From NCBI GenBank assembly GCA_032358255.1, contig JAULBX010025020.1:1-64000 (forward strand): a stretch of DNA of 64,000 nt. Direction: 5' to 3'. Position 1 is the stretch's first letter; each line of letters opens with the position of its first letter. Shown piece by piece: positions 1-13,100 of the stretch. Under the pieces are notes generated by a model. The model was not told the DNA's origin. It saw only the letters and a program-made list of their open reading frames with translations, and searched no databases. Position numbers and translations under genes: made by a program. Source of the stretch: Heterotrichella gracilis. Lineage: Eukaryota > Sar > Xanthophyceae > Tribonematales > Xanthonemataceae.

Positions 1-346
1 CCCTGTGTGGCCCTGGAGGGCTCAGGGGGCAGGTGGATGGCCGCACACAGCGTGGCTGCATGCGCTGGGATCGCGCCATGCCCTGCCAGGCCCAGGCGCA
101 TGTGGGAAGGGCAGGCGAGGGAGGGGCAGGCTGTGAGCGCGCATGCGGCTTGGGAGCGTGCCCTGTGTGGCCCTGGAGGGCTCAGGGGGCAGGTGGATGG
201 CCGCACACAGCGTGGCTGCATGCGCTGGGATCGCGCCGTGGCCTGCCAGGCCCAGGCGCATGTGGGAAGGCAGGCGAGGAAGGGGCAGGCTGTGAGCGCG
301 CATGCGGCTTGGGAGCGTGCTTTGGAGGGCTCAGGGGGCAGGTTGA
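1..346. repeat. GC-rich tandem repeat, unit about 160 bp
   Basis: Two near-identical units lie head to tail, the first beginning at 1 and the second at 161. A third copy starts near 319, has lost about 10 bp at its left side and fades out after about 346. The units differ by a few substitutions and a one-base indel. The array probably continues to the left of the window. Both strands show long open frames across it, but these follow the repeat and its GC content, so I do not call them genes. Confidence 0.9.
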
Positions 347-2076
347 TGTCCAGGCTTTTATTTATTTTTTTGTTGTTTTTTTGTTCGCGGTGCCTGCATT
401 ACAAGGGCACCCAGGGCACAGCCGTGGCCGCAAGCTACAAAAAACCTCGGTCAGGAGCCAGAGGCTCGGATGGCCACAAAGTGGCGGGATGGAACACCCT
501 ACGTGCTCGAATAGATAGCTCATAACGGCAGCTTTCAGTGGCGGGGCAGAGCCCATGTGGAAGCCCACCCAAGAGGGGGCCACAAAGTCCTTTTCTTTTT
601 CTGTTTATTTTGCGCCGCCAAAATTAGAAAAGGGCCACCCGGGGCAAGGCACAGGTTCGGTTGGGAGCTAGAGGCAACAAGTCTGCAAAAGCGGGATGGA
701 TGATGTGATGACACAGCATGTCCCTTGAAATAAAGCGTGATTTCACAGCAACATACAAACGCTTGATGATGCCAATTTAGTCAGCCTTTGCAGCAAATGA
801 GTTGCAGCTGTGCCTTTGTTGAGCTTTACTGCACTTTTCCTACTAGTCTCGTTATCTCTGTGATTTTCCTTAGCTTGCCTTAAAGCAAATTGTGAAATTG
901 GGCTTTGCCTTGGTTTTGGAAAACGTATAAAAGCCAGCTCTTCTCCTTTTCCTCTTCAGACCTTAGATTAGATTGTACAATTGTCTCACCCCAGCAACTC
1001 CCGCCCCACTTGTAACACACACACCGGCCAGTCTTTTGGTTGTCCTTGACAGTTTCTGCCAAGTGCTCGAGTCCTCAGTGCTCTGAGTTGATTCGCCTGG
1101 CTAGCGTCGACGGTAATCCACCCACCGTCGTGAACTGCTGTGACCTGTGCAGCTGCTGCCCGCAGTGAGTCTTCAGAGTGATATCTGAGAGGACTTTGCG
1201 TGGTTTGCTCTTGACTGTGGCTCCTATCGCCCTGTCAACGCTGTCACACTACCACCCCCGTTGGCTGCACGCCGCAGGCGTGCATTCCTGGGATTCCACC
1301 ATCCACCATCTCCTACGTTGCAACGACGGCAGTGATCGCGTTTTTTTGGGCACGCGCTGTTTCGTTACACGCGCTCGTACGTCACAGCGATGGGTTACTT
1401 TTTTATTTTTTGGTGGCATTGACACATCATCACCAGTCATTGTCATCACCCCTCACCTCGCAACAAAGGTGCCGCCAATTCTAGAATGTCATCATCATCA
1501 TGATTATCAACCAGTTGGATGATCAGAAGACTCCAAAATCACCAAAAAAAATTCTAATTCAGCTGCACATGGTCAATTCAATTTGTCACAATGCCTCTGG
1601 TAATCAGCTGGCCGGTGGGGGAACCACCCCCTGCTTAAGCAAATGCAGGTCGATTCATGTATCACAAGCCTTTGAAATTCTGGAAAGCTGTGATATAAAG
1701 AATGAACATCCGATAATGGATTCGATGCGTGAGTCATCGACATGGCGTGTACCTGTATATGTGGCATGATGCATCTAAAGCGCTGCTGCTGGCCTCCATG
1801 TTCCCTCGTAGTGCTACACGATGTTAGCTTTCACCAGCTAACTTGATAATCAGCTGCTAATGCCCACCGCAACTGCAATGCCGGTGGCCACTGCGTGCTA
1901 GACTTCATAACATATATGCTTCATTGTTGCACGCAATTATTTCATCACATTGTGTTCCATGCACCCAAGGGCAAAAGCTATTGTGATTCTTGCACGCTGC
2001 CTGAACTATACTTCAAAGCATGCTTTGGCACAATTACTGCACTCTGTGCAGTCTGCGGGATTTGCTGATGACCATC
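347..2076. other. no recognisable gene; degenerate repeats
   Basis: No frame here gives a protein I recognise. Two diverged blocks, about 355-500 and 585-705, share a T-rich start, a 'gggcaccc/ggccaccc' segment and a 'gcgggatgg' end, so they look like an old tandem duplication. A short hairpin (CGACGGT / ACCGTCG, 9-nt loop) lies near 1110-1135. The part next to 2076 should hold the 3' untranslated region of the RPN11 gene, which is read leftward. Confidence 0.6.
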
Positions 2077-3999
<1,923 letters not shown>

Positions 4000-4518
4000 C
4001 CTGCTGGCGACTAACTACAAATAACCAGCCAACAAGCAACGCTTATGCCACAGCCCAATACAGAACAGACTACCCGGTAAAGGGACCAACGGTTATACAA
4101 CCGTGCAACAGTTCACTGGCCAGGGTGCTGTAGCATGCTAGTGTACCCAAGGATGTTTGCTGCGTCACAAAACTGTCTGGTGTCCAAGTCGTGACTCAAC
4201 AGAGAAGCAATCTTGCATGAGCATAATAGAACCAACAGTATGCAACTGCCCAGGCACATATGAATACCATGAATAAAAACGAGGTGATTTTAATTGTTGT
4301 CGAAAACGCTACAGCCAACCCTGCCGGAGGGTCCCCGAGGAGTTTGGCCCAGCAATTATTAGTGGCAAACCTTGCCAGACAAGTGCAGAACGCTTGCAAT
4401 GTCCCACCGTCCACTGTTCTTGGCTTCCTTCCAGCACACACACCAGCTGGCAGCTGTGAGCATAAGATACACACAGCTTGGCAACGGCATGGGACTGAGA
4501 TAGCCATAGCACAGCAAG
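4000..4518. promoter_or_regulatory. shared upstream region of RPN11 and CDKA
   Basis: These 519 bp separate two divergent start codons and must hold both promoters. At 4089-4104 lies an inverted pair ACGGTT-ATAC-AACCGT. Its left half, with flanking bases (4086-4095, CCAACGGTTA), fits most of the plant mitosis-specific activator (MSA) consensus bound by MYB3R factors. The pair is about 90 bp from the RPN11 start and about 415 bp from the CDKA start. No clear TATA box was seen for either gene. The regulatory role is inferred. Confidence 0.4.
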
Positions 4519-6390
4519 ATGGAAAAGGTGCCCCCGCCGTGCGTTGCCAAACGCCCACTTTCTTTTGAAAGAACACCACTCACCCTCCTCCTCCGTGTTC
4601 GTGTTACAGTACGAAAAGGTGGCGAAGATTGGCGAAGGCACCTATGGTGTCGTTTTCAAGGCGTTGGACAGGTTGAACGGAAGGACGATCGCCCTGAAGA
4701 AGATACGGCTAGAGCAGGAGGAAGAAGGCGTGCCCAGTACAGCTATTCGAGAGATTTCGCTGCTGAAAGAACTGCAGCACGAAAACGTCGTCAGGTAAGG
4801 TGCCACCCGCCAAAGCATGGGAATGCATTTTCAAACCCCAATGTTGACTCGTATTGTCTGCTGTGCAGTTTGATGGACGTGGTGCACTGTGATAAGAAGC
4901 TTTATCTGGTGTTTGAGTTTCTCGACCTTGACCTGAAGAAGCATATGGATTCGAACCCAAACCTGGACCACCAGCTGATCAAGGTTTGGCGGCATACATT
5001 GCACATCTGAGTATGTTCATTGCCGGTCATTACCGTTCCATGACACGCACTCGCCACCTTTGCTCACCCGTGTGCTTGCCTCCAGCACTGTGTCTTTCCC
5101 AATCTCCGTGCTTGCCGGTTTTGCACAAAGCTGTTTGTCAGTTCTAACCTTGACGCCGGTTGGGCGCCTTCTCCCACCCTTGACGATGCCCGTGTATTTG
5201 TGCTGCACAGCTGTACGTGTACCAGATGCTGCAGGGCATCGCGTACTGCCACTCCCACAGGTATTTTCTGTCGTGTGCCTTCAGCCTGCCTGCACCCCTG
5301 TGAACAGACTCTCAGGGATACTTTCTCTGGCGCAGGGTATTGCACAGAGACTTGAAACCTCAAAACCTGCTGATTGACAGAAGAAGAAACGCGCTGAAGC
5401 TTGCTGATTTTGGGTTGGCAAGGGCCTTCGGTATCCCAGTGCGCGCATATACACACGAGGTACAGTGTTGCAGTTGCTTGCACCTCAAGGCGCTCTGCAT
5501 AGCCAGGTATAGGTCCTGTTACTCCTGGCAGAAGCTTGGTCACTAAAAAAGCTTGTGCTGTCCCAATGCTGTAGGTAGTGACCCTGTGGTACAGAGCGCC
5601 TGAGATATTGCTCGGCGCAAAGCACTACTCCACCCCTGTGGACATATGGTCAATTGGGTGCATTTTTGCAGAGATGGTCAACGGACGGCCGCTTTTCCCA
5701 GGCGATTCGGTGCGTGTTCTAAAATGTTTCCAAGTGTGGTGCAGACCCTTTATTGATCACTTAAATTATTTTCCACCCATAGGGCCAAGGGTAATAAGAT
5801 ATAAATAGTCCTATCCCTTGATAGGGCCAGCAGCGGGGACCTAATTAGGGGGTCCCGTTCTATGTATTCTGAAACACGTTGGCTGGGTCCCCAAATATTG
5901 ATGTCAGATCCGGTTGCTGGCCATAAATGCATAGGTTTGGTAGAAAGGGGACTAGTGCAGTATCGTCAAGAATAATAAGATATAATAAGGATAACAACAG
6001 GACCCCCTAGTGCTATCCTTATTTCCCTTGGTATCGCTGATTGGCTAAATTACATCTTGACAAAAACCGAGCCATTTTACAACCCAACACTGACGCTCAC
6101 AACCTCCGCAGGAGATCGATGAACTGTTCAAGATTTTCCGTATCTTGGGTACTCCAGACGAGAACTTTTGGCCAGGGGTTTCATCTTTGCCGGACTTCAA
6201 AGACACGTTTCCAAAGTGGCAGCCTAGGAGCTTGGCAGAAGTGATCCCGACTTTGGAACCTGCCGGAGTTGACATTTTATCCAAAATGCTTGTATATGTT
6301 CCACAGGCTCGCATCTCTGCGCGAGAAGCTCTGCAACATCCGTACTTCCATGATGTGCAACAACTGGCGCGGCTGAGTTTTGCAGCGTGA
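4519..6390 (+). CDS. CDKA: A-type cyclin-dependent kinase (CDKA/CDC2)
   Basis: This is the main cell-cycle kinase, a cyclin-dependent Ser/Thr kinase. Seven exons: 4519-4527, 4610-4794, 4869-4983, 5211-5260, 5336-5459, 5575-5709 and 6112-6390, giving 298 aa. The cyclin-binding helix is PSTAIRE at residues 45-51, which marks the A type. Other landmarks are the Gly loop GEGTYGVV with inhibitory T14/Y15, the catalytic Lys33, [14 protein letters not shown] and a T-loop Thr at about residue 159. The first exon is only 9 nt (MEK). I chose it because its ATG joins in phase to give [13 protein letters not shown], the usual family start, although its donor (GTGCCC) is weak. Intron 6 is 402 nt and holds a possible small transposon. 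The gene is convergent with HIR3. Confidence 0.95.
5785..6031. mobile_element. possible MITE-like insertion in CDKA intron 6
   Basis: The left end CCAAGGGTAATAAG (5785-5798) is the inverted complement of the right end (6018-6031) with one mismatch. The AT-rich interior repeats part of the left end near 5965-5990 and holds a GGGACC/GGTCCC hairpin near 5836-5855. It accounts for most of the unusually long last intron of CDKA. I could not find a clean target-site duplication and the element has no coding frame. It may be a small non-autonomous DNA transposon or only a structured intron. Confidence 0.35.
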
Positions 6391-7185
6391 CAAACAATAT
6401 ACCAGTTTCATCAGCAAGCAGCTTCCCGGTTAAAATTATGAGTGATCTCACCAGCTAGCATTGTCAATCGTGGCCATTAATGTCAATCAACGTATTGGAT
6501 GCCTTCGCGATTGGATGCAGCCTCTTGATTCAAACAGAAAAAATGGGGTGTTCAAATCAGATTTTGTGGCACGATACAAGAGTGCTGATTCAGGTCGGGT
6601 AGTGTTTATATGCTTTTTCAGCTAGGGTGTTCATGGTGGGTGTTGTGCGGCCAGGCGTGGTGACTTCGCGGATTGCAGCCATTTAATGCCAACTATTGTT
6701 ACGCCCCGGGGGATCGGGAGTCGCAGTATCAGTTCTAGGATGTCATTAGATGACCAGGCACACCGTAATGCTGACATTGCACTCAGTCTACGGTGTTGAA
6801 TTTGGCGTGCAGATCTGGACCAGCCTCCTTGTCTAGTGCTTAATGTATTGCCGGTCACTGACTGTCGCAGTGATATTGTATCAAAAATGGTATTTTGCTG
6901 AAATGCTGAGCAGGCCTTCTGGCCCAACTTTATGCTACCAAACATGATACTATTTGTATTGTGAATATGCGCAACACAATCCATTTAAGGGACGGATGAC
7001 GGCGAAATCAGTGGCAACTTTCAAGTGGGAGCCACTCAGTGTGTCAAAGGACTGGCAAGGGCCCTTTAATGCATGTGATGAAACTAACGACATTCTGACT
7101 GCCATTGGCTGGGCTTGGTCTACAAAATTCGCCACCTTCAGTGACTGAGTCAACTTGATTAATTACATCCATTCTGATGAATCCT
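6391..7185. other. CDKA / HIR3 convergent 3' region
   Basis: This 0.8-kb stretch lies between two stop codons that face each other, so it should hold both 3' untranslated regions. No frame in it resembles a known protein, and I see no structured RNA or repeat. Confidence 0.6.
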
Positions 7186-10100
7186 TCAACCTACAAGATC
7201 CCTCATTTCTTGTAACTGCGAACCAAATATTTTGGCAATGTCATCCTCGCTACTGCATTGCTCTGATTGTGTACCTGTTCCATCAGACTGTGGCTCATGA
7301 TCAACAAGTGCCTTCTTTGCTGCCAGCGGCTGGTAGCTGGAAGGGCAAAAAACACCAGCGTCATGTCCAGACCGCTTCACTCCAGTCCGCCGCGGGTGTG
7401 TATAGCCTGCATCTCGTTCTTGGTATGCGGATGCATGCGCTTCGCCCAAACGCGCATGGTCCTCATGGCATGAAACGGGGTCGATGCCGCATGCCCTATC
7501 AGCAGTTGCACATGGTACAGGCTGTTGACTTGTTGCAGGTTGCGCTCCTCCCACCCATTCAGGGCTTGAGGGGCATCCGGAGGGCAGAGGGCTGTGGAGG
7601 GCTGCAGCAATGCTCATCACTGGTGCTGGTTGTGAAAACGATGGCTCTGCTACACCTGCAGCTTGGGGAGCACAGATGTCTCTGGCAGAGGGTCCATGGA
7701 CAGCACCTTCCCCGTTGGACTGCCTTGGTTTCTTAGCTGCCCGGTCTGCCCTCAACGCTGGCTCCATTTGTAGATCACGTGTGACACCTGACGCGCCACT
7801 GATTCCATGCTGGCCAGCTGCTGATGTGCCGTCGCCTGATCTCCCTTCTCCCATGTCTCCTTGCACATTGGCAATCCCTGGCACCGGCCGCCTAGGTGCT
7901 TTGGCCAACTCCTCAGCAGCACGCACTGCCTCCTGGAGTGTAATGTCCGCCGCCACCTGCACACCCTGTGCCGAGTGCATGTGCAGCTTGAAGGTGTGAA
8001 GAACCAGCTGCTCCAGCACCGCTGGCACTGCTGTCAGCTTGGAGGGGGCACGGTTTGCGGGTGGCAGCGCAGCATAGGGACCACACTTGTGCAGCTGGAC
8101 GACCCGCTTGAGAAGGTTGAGGGTCCTGCGGCAATACACGCAGTTCACAAGGGCCCAGTGTACGTGCAGCAAATGGCAGCAAGTCCGAGAGGGCCTGTAG
8201 TACATGTGCCACTGCCTGTGGCACATGACATGCATCATCTGACAATAATCGGGAACATGCTGTTCATGCAACAGCCGTGCGCACAGTTAGCAACAAATCA
8301 CCTGCCAGCCAACTCCTCCCGTGTGTTGACCGGCACCTCTGGCTGTTGGGTACTACCGCCTGGAAAGCACGCAGCGCCACCATTAGGCTCTGTCTCTACC
8401 ACAGTGGCATGACCGGGCTGAGGGGAGGCGGCGCCGCATCCTGCAGCTTGGTCCTCAAGCCTGGCATGTGCCTGTGTGTGGATGACCTCCTGGTCCCGCC
8501 TGATGCCTGCCTCCATGTCAGCAACCTCGCGCCTCAGTGCTCGTAGATCCTCCAGTGCCATCCTCGCAGCTGCAGAGGCCAGGTCAGCCACCCATGCACG
8601 TATATGCGGCGGTGCCAGGCGCATGTTCTTGAAGCGCCGCCGCACCTGTGCTATAGCTTGCTGTACTTTGTCGTGATCCCCACTTGCCTCCAGCCACAGC
8701 ACATGGCACAGCGCCCATCGCCGAAACTGGTCCTCCCTCACTGAGTCAGCGACCCATGCATATGCGCCCCGGGACTCTGGTACAGCAGCGATGGCTGGCG
8801 CTATGGAAGCATCCCATCTGACGTTGCCATCTGCCAGCAGTGACATGTCAGCATATGTCTGGTACGCCTTCTCCAGCATCCTGCCAGCTGCTCCTTCATC
8901 CTGACTGCCCCGCACCCGCATGGTCAGCGTGTCATAATCCAAGCTGCACATGGACGCAGTAATGGTGGCAGAGCCAGCAGGCACCGGTGCAGGTGCACTG
9001 CTGAGGAATGCCTCCAAATCAAAGGCAGGATCCGGAGATGCTTGATCGCTGGCTGTTGCTGCATCCAGAGCTGATGAGCTCGTGGCTGCTGACCCGGGCT
9101 GAGGAACATTGGATGATGCCACTCCTGGCAGATGCGCTGTAGAAGGGTTTGTTGAGCTGATAGCATTGGATCCTGTCAGGGGCTGCAGGCCCAGCTGAAG
9201 GCCTGCCACAGGTTGCTGCGAGCTGGGTGCAGGGACCGGCATGACTGCCACTGTGATGGAGTTGGACAGCTGGGTCGCAAGAGTCAACAAGAACCTCCCC
9301 AGCATGACCCTGCAATACGGGTGTCGTGCGTCAGCTCTGGTGCAAACACGCACAACATGGCAAGGCACATGCAACCCCAGTTGCAGCACGCTCGCTGAAT
9401 GCCCAGTTGTGCCCATGCATACAGAACCCAAACAACAGCTGCAGGCAGCAAAAACTAGTAGCCCCAGATGCTGTATGCAATCCTCAGTATGCGTGGACCC
9501 GACCAACAGGGCTGCAGCAACATAGACGTGCCTTGCAATGTCTTGCAACCCCTTGCATGTCCAGTGCTGTGGCTGCATGAGCATGTGTGCCGCAGCCACC
9601 AGCGTGTCATAGTCGCCATGGCTCATCAACAGGGTGGAGTACAGCAGCAGGTACTTGCGCAGGCAGGCAGCAAACTTGCGAAAGCTCTCGGTCAAGCCGT
9701 TGCCAGAAATCCTGCAATGCGCAAGCGGAAGTGCTGTGGGCCCATTCGTGGCAGAGATACAAAACATATTTATGATGGGCAAACATCTAAAATAACGAAA
9801 TTCCAGCGCATACAGCAATGGGCATGTAAAAAGTTGCCAGGCAACCGTAAGCAGCTACAGTATGATGGTCCAACATGGTGTGAGTTTGTGTCCTTGACTA
9901 AAACATCATGTAAAATGCCTCAAATGTTGTCACATGCAGTATGCCCACCTCGTTGGCCTCCTGCCCCACAGCTCCTCAGGCAGTCCTCCGTCACCCTCAC
10001 CTCTGCCCTCTCTGTCAGTGCCAGGGCCTTGATACGCCTGCAACGGATCAAGTGCAAAATCAGTCCTCCAATCAAGTAGCCCTGTACCCTACCTTGACTG

Positions 10101-13100
10101 TAATATAACAAGCACTCATGTCAGCACCCATGTGCGACTCTGTCAAAGCACGATGCACTGCACATACCTTAGTGTCACTCTTCTCTTGTATCTCCCACAT
10201 GTTGATCGTGAACTGCATCTTGCCCTTGCTGAAGAGATGGCGCATCTCAGCCAGCGCTGCTGCGGGTTCGCCCTGTGCCAGCATTGCCATGGCGAGGCGG
10301 TAGTGCGCCTTGTGGTAGTAGCGCTCCTTGTCCAAGCAGAACCGCATGGCCTCGGAGCCATCACACAGTAGCAGGGAACGCACCTGATGGAGGCAGGCAG
10401 GGGGGTGGGGTTGGCATGGGGACAGTTGCAAGAATACACAAGTCTGCAGTTTTGCATAGGCTCACTCAAGGTCACCCTGCTGACAGCATATCCTGTATCA
10501 CCAGGATGTGCAGGCGCACCACAAACCAGTTCCCACACAGGTGGAAAATCCCAGAGGAAGGCAGGAAAGGACAGACATTGCCCCCTCAGCATGCTGCCCA
10601 CATGTCACCTCCATCAGTGCGCAAGCACAAAGTACCCAGTTCAAAAAGGAACCACTGCCAGTCTGTACCTTAGACCAGTCCACATCCTCTGCTGCCAGAA
10701 GTGTCTCCACCTCTTCGGCCACCTCCTGAGAGAAGCAATACCGTGCAGCCACGCACAGCGCCTCAGGCGCCACATCCTCCTTCCCTGCAAGCTTCATGCG
10801 CTGAGCGTGCAACACGTACAGAGGCTCAAGCTTGCCACCGGCGTGCACGCGTGCGTAGAAAGCTGCCCGAGCCATGCGCGGCAGGAACACATGTGCAGGG
10901 TCCCCTCGCTTGCGCAGCGCCTGCACACATGGAGCACTCTCAGCACAGCGCATCACATGGTCGCCACCACATGATCAGTGACAGTACCACGCAGTATGGT
11001 CCAAGCAATTGGTGCAAGAGCAGGAAAGTGCGTGTGCTCACACAATCCATCCACCCACCCACACACCCACACACACCTGTCCCAGGAACAGCTGGAACTG
11101 CCACTCCTCAGTCAGCTCCTGGGCAGCACGCTCAAATGCGGCACATGCAGCATTGCAGTGCGACAGGAAGGAGGCGTCGCGCGGGCGGGGGCCCCACTCA
11201 TGGTCCCACTCCGGGGGACAGCGCTGAACCTGTGAACGAGGCGGGACACATCATGGATATCCCATCAAAAATAAGAGCCTGCAATTGACGAGGAGCCTGC
11301 AAGGCTGACCCCACTGATTTTGCGTCACACGGCCACCCCAGTGCAATCCTCCTACCTGCATGAGGTGGTGCACACCCAGCTGCTCATCAGAAAACACTCG
11401 GTCATCCGCCACTGGACCCACTGTGCGCGCCATCAGCGCCGTGCGCCGCTCGCGCAGCCTCAGGGCTGCCAGTGTGACTGCGGGCCCCTCGGGCTTGCGC
11501 CACTCCTCAGGGGTGAACTGCTTGGCGCCAATATCCAGCAGCAGTTCAATGGCATCGCGGTACATGCCTGTGAGGGGTAGGGGTCAGTTTTGGGGCAGTC
11601 ATCATGTGCAACTTGCACATCAATGCGAAATGGCAACATTTGAAGAAAAAACCTTGCGCAATTATGAGATGACAATAAAAGTGAACCATTGGTCCACAAC
11701 CATATTCCTCATTTTTACTGCGTTTCAATTGCTGTCTTGTTGCCCACCATTACCTGCCACCCTGTCCCATGACAGGTGTCTGCGCGGGTTGCACATGAGG
11801 TCATACTCCGTGAGGCGCAGCCACTCCTCCACTGCCTGCAGTGCTTCTTGGCCCAGCAGCGCCGCCTCAGCCGCCGCCTCCGGCTTGACATCGCGCAGCA
11901 GCTGGGAGTGGTAGAAGTACAGGCGGCGGTACACGTCACTGCAGGGCGAGAGTGCATCAGTAGGATGAGTGCTGGGTGATGCCAAAGAGGAGCAGCTCAG
12001 TGGAGCGTGGATCCAGGTAGCTTTGTTGCGTAAGAAGCTTGAGGAGGCAACTCTGCCCTGCGGCTTATGCACACAGCTGTGGCACAGTGTACAACAAAAA
12101 TGGGACAACTCACAAGTCTGGGATGGTGTGCTCCCATTCCTTCCCCTTGGCTTCCAGCTCAAGTATCGCCCTGGGAACCTCCCCACACAGCACTGCATCC
12201 TCATCCAACCCTGGCCCATCCAGGAATGCGCCAAGCGAGAAATGGGATGTAACCTCGGATGGGGGAGTGGGGAACTCGCGCAGCATTGCATCCAGCACAG
12301 CTGCGCACAGAATGCTGGTCAGTGTGCACAGTGACACATGGAAATATGCAACACACATGCACTGTGCATGGTCATGCATGCCAATGGCAGACAGGCATGT
12401 ATGGCCACCCCGCACCTTGCATGCCCTTGAGCCTAATAGCAGAACCCGAGTCGCGGTCTGCAGCAGCGGCGATGTGGTGCCACACCTCCCTGCACTGAGG
12501 GCGGCTGGCCAGCACAGCCTTGCCAGCATCGTCACCCTGCAGGCCACAGGCACAGGTCGTATGGCACAGTTCCAAAATTAAGCTGCTGCCACTACTGTTG
12601 AGTTCCTGTGCACCACAGATGCAGTGTGTGTGGACACCATGGCCTGTGCGGGTTCCCGCGCACCTCATAGCCTCCTCCCCACTCTTCATCCCTGCCAGGC
12701 AGCTCCACGCCGTACAGCACATACACGCACTGCGCAAGGCCACCGCGCAGCGCTGTCTCGAGCGCACCGGTATCCTCCCCTGCTGCCATGTCAACATCAC
12801 CTCCCTGGAAGTTACCACCTGGCATGGCATCCATGTCCTGGGTGCCATCCTGCCCGCCTGCATTCGTCCTGTGGGGTCCTTGGCCAGCAGCGGCACCTGC
12901 AGCATGGTGCCATGGCATGACTTTGCCTCAGTGGGGCATGGGACAAGTTGGATGTGTTGCTCAATTGCAATCAAGCAGCTGCCACTGGAGTAACTGTTGA
13001 GTGTGGGTAGCGTAATAAAGTCCACAGATGAGATTCGGCGCATGCATTGTAGGCGGCCTAACAATTACAGCACGGGTGCAGTGGGCCCCAGGCTATGTAT

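Noticed and set aside
7-525. Long open frames on both strands over the left-end repeat
   Set aside because: They follow the GC-rich tandem unit, have repeat-driven composition and change character where the repeat ends.
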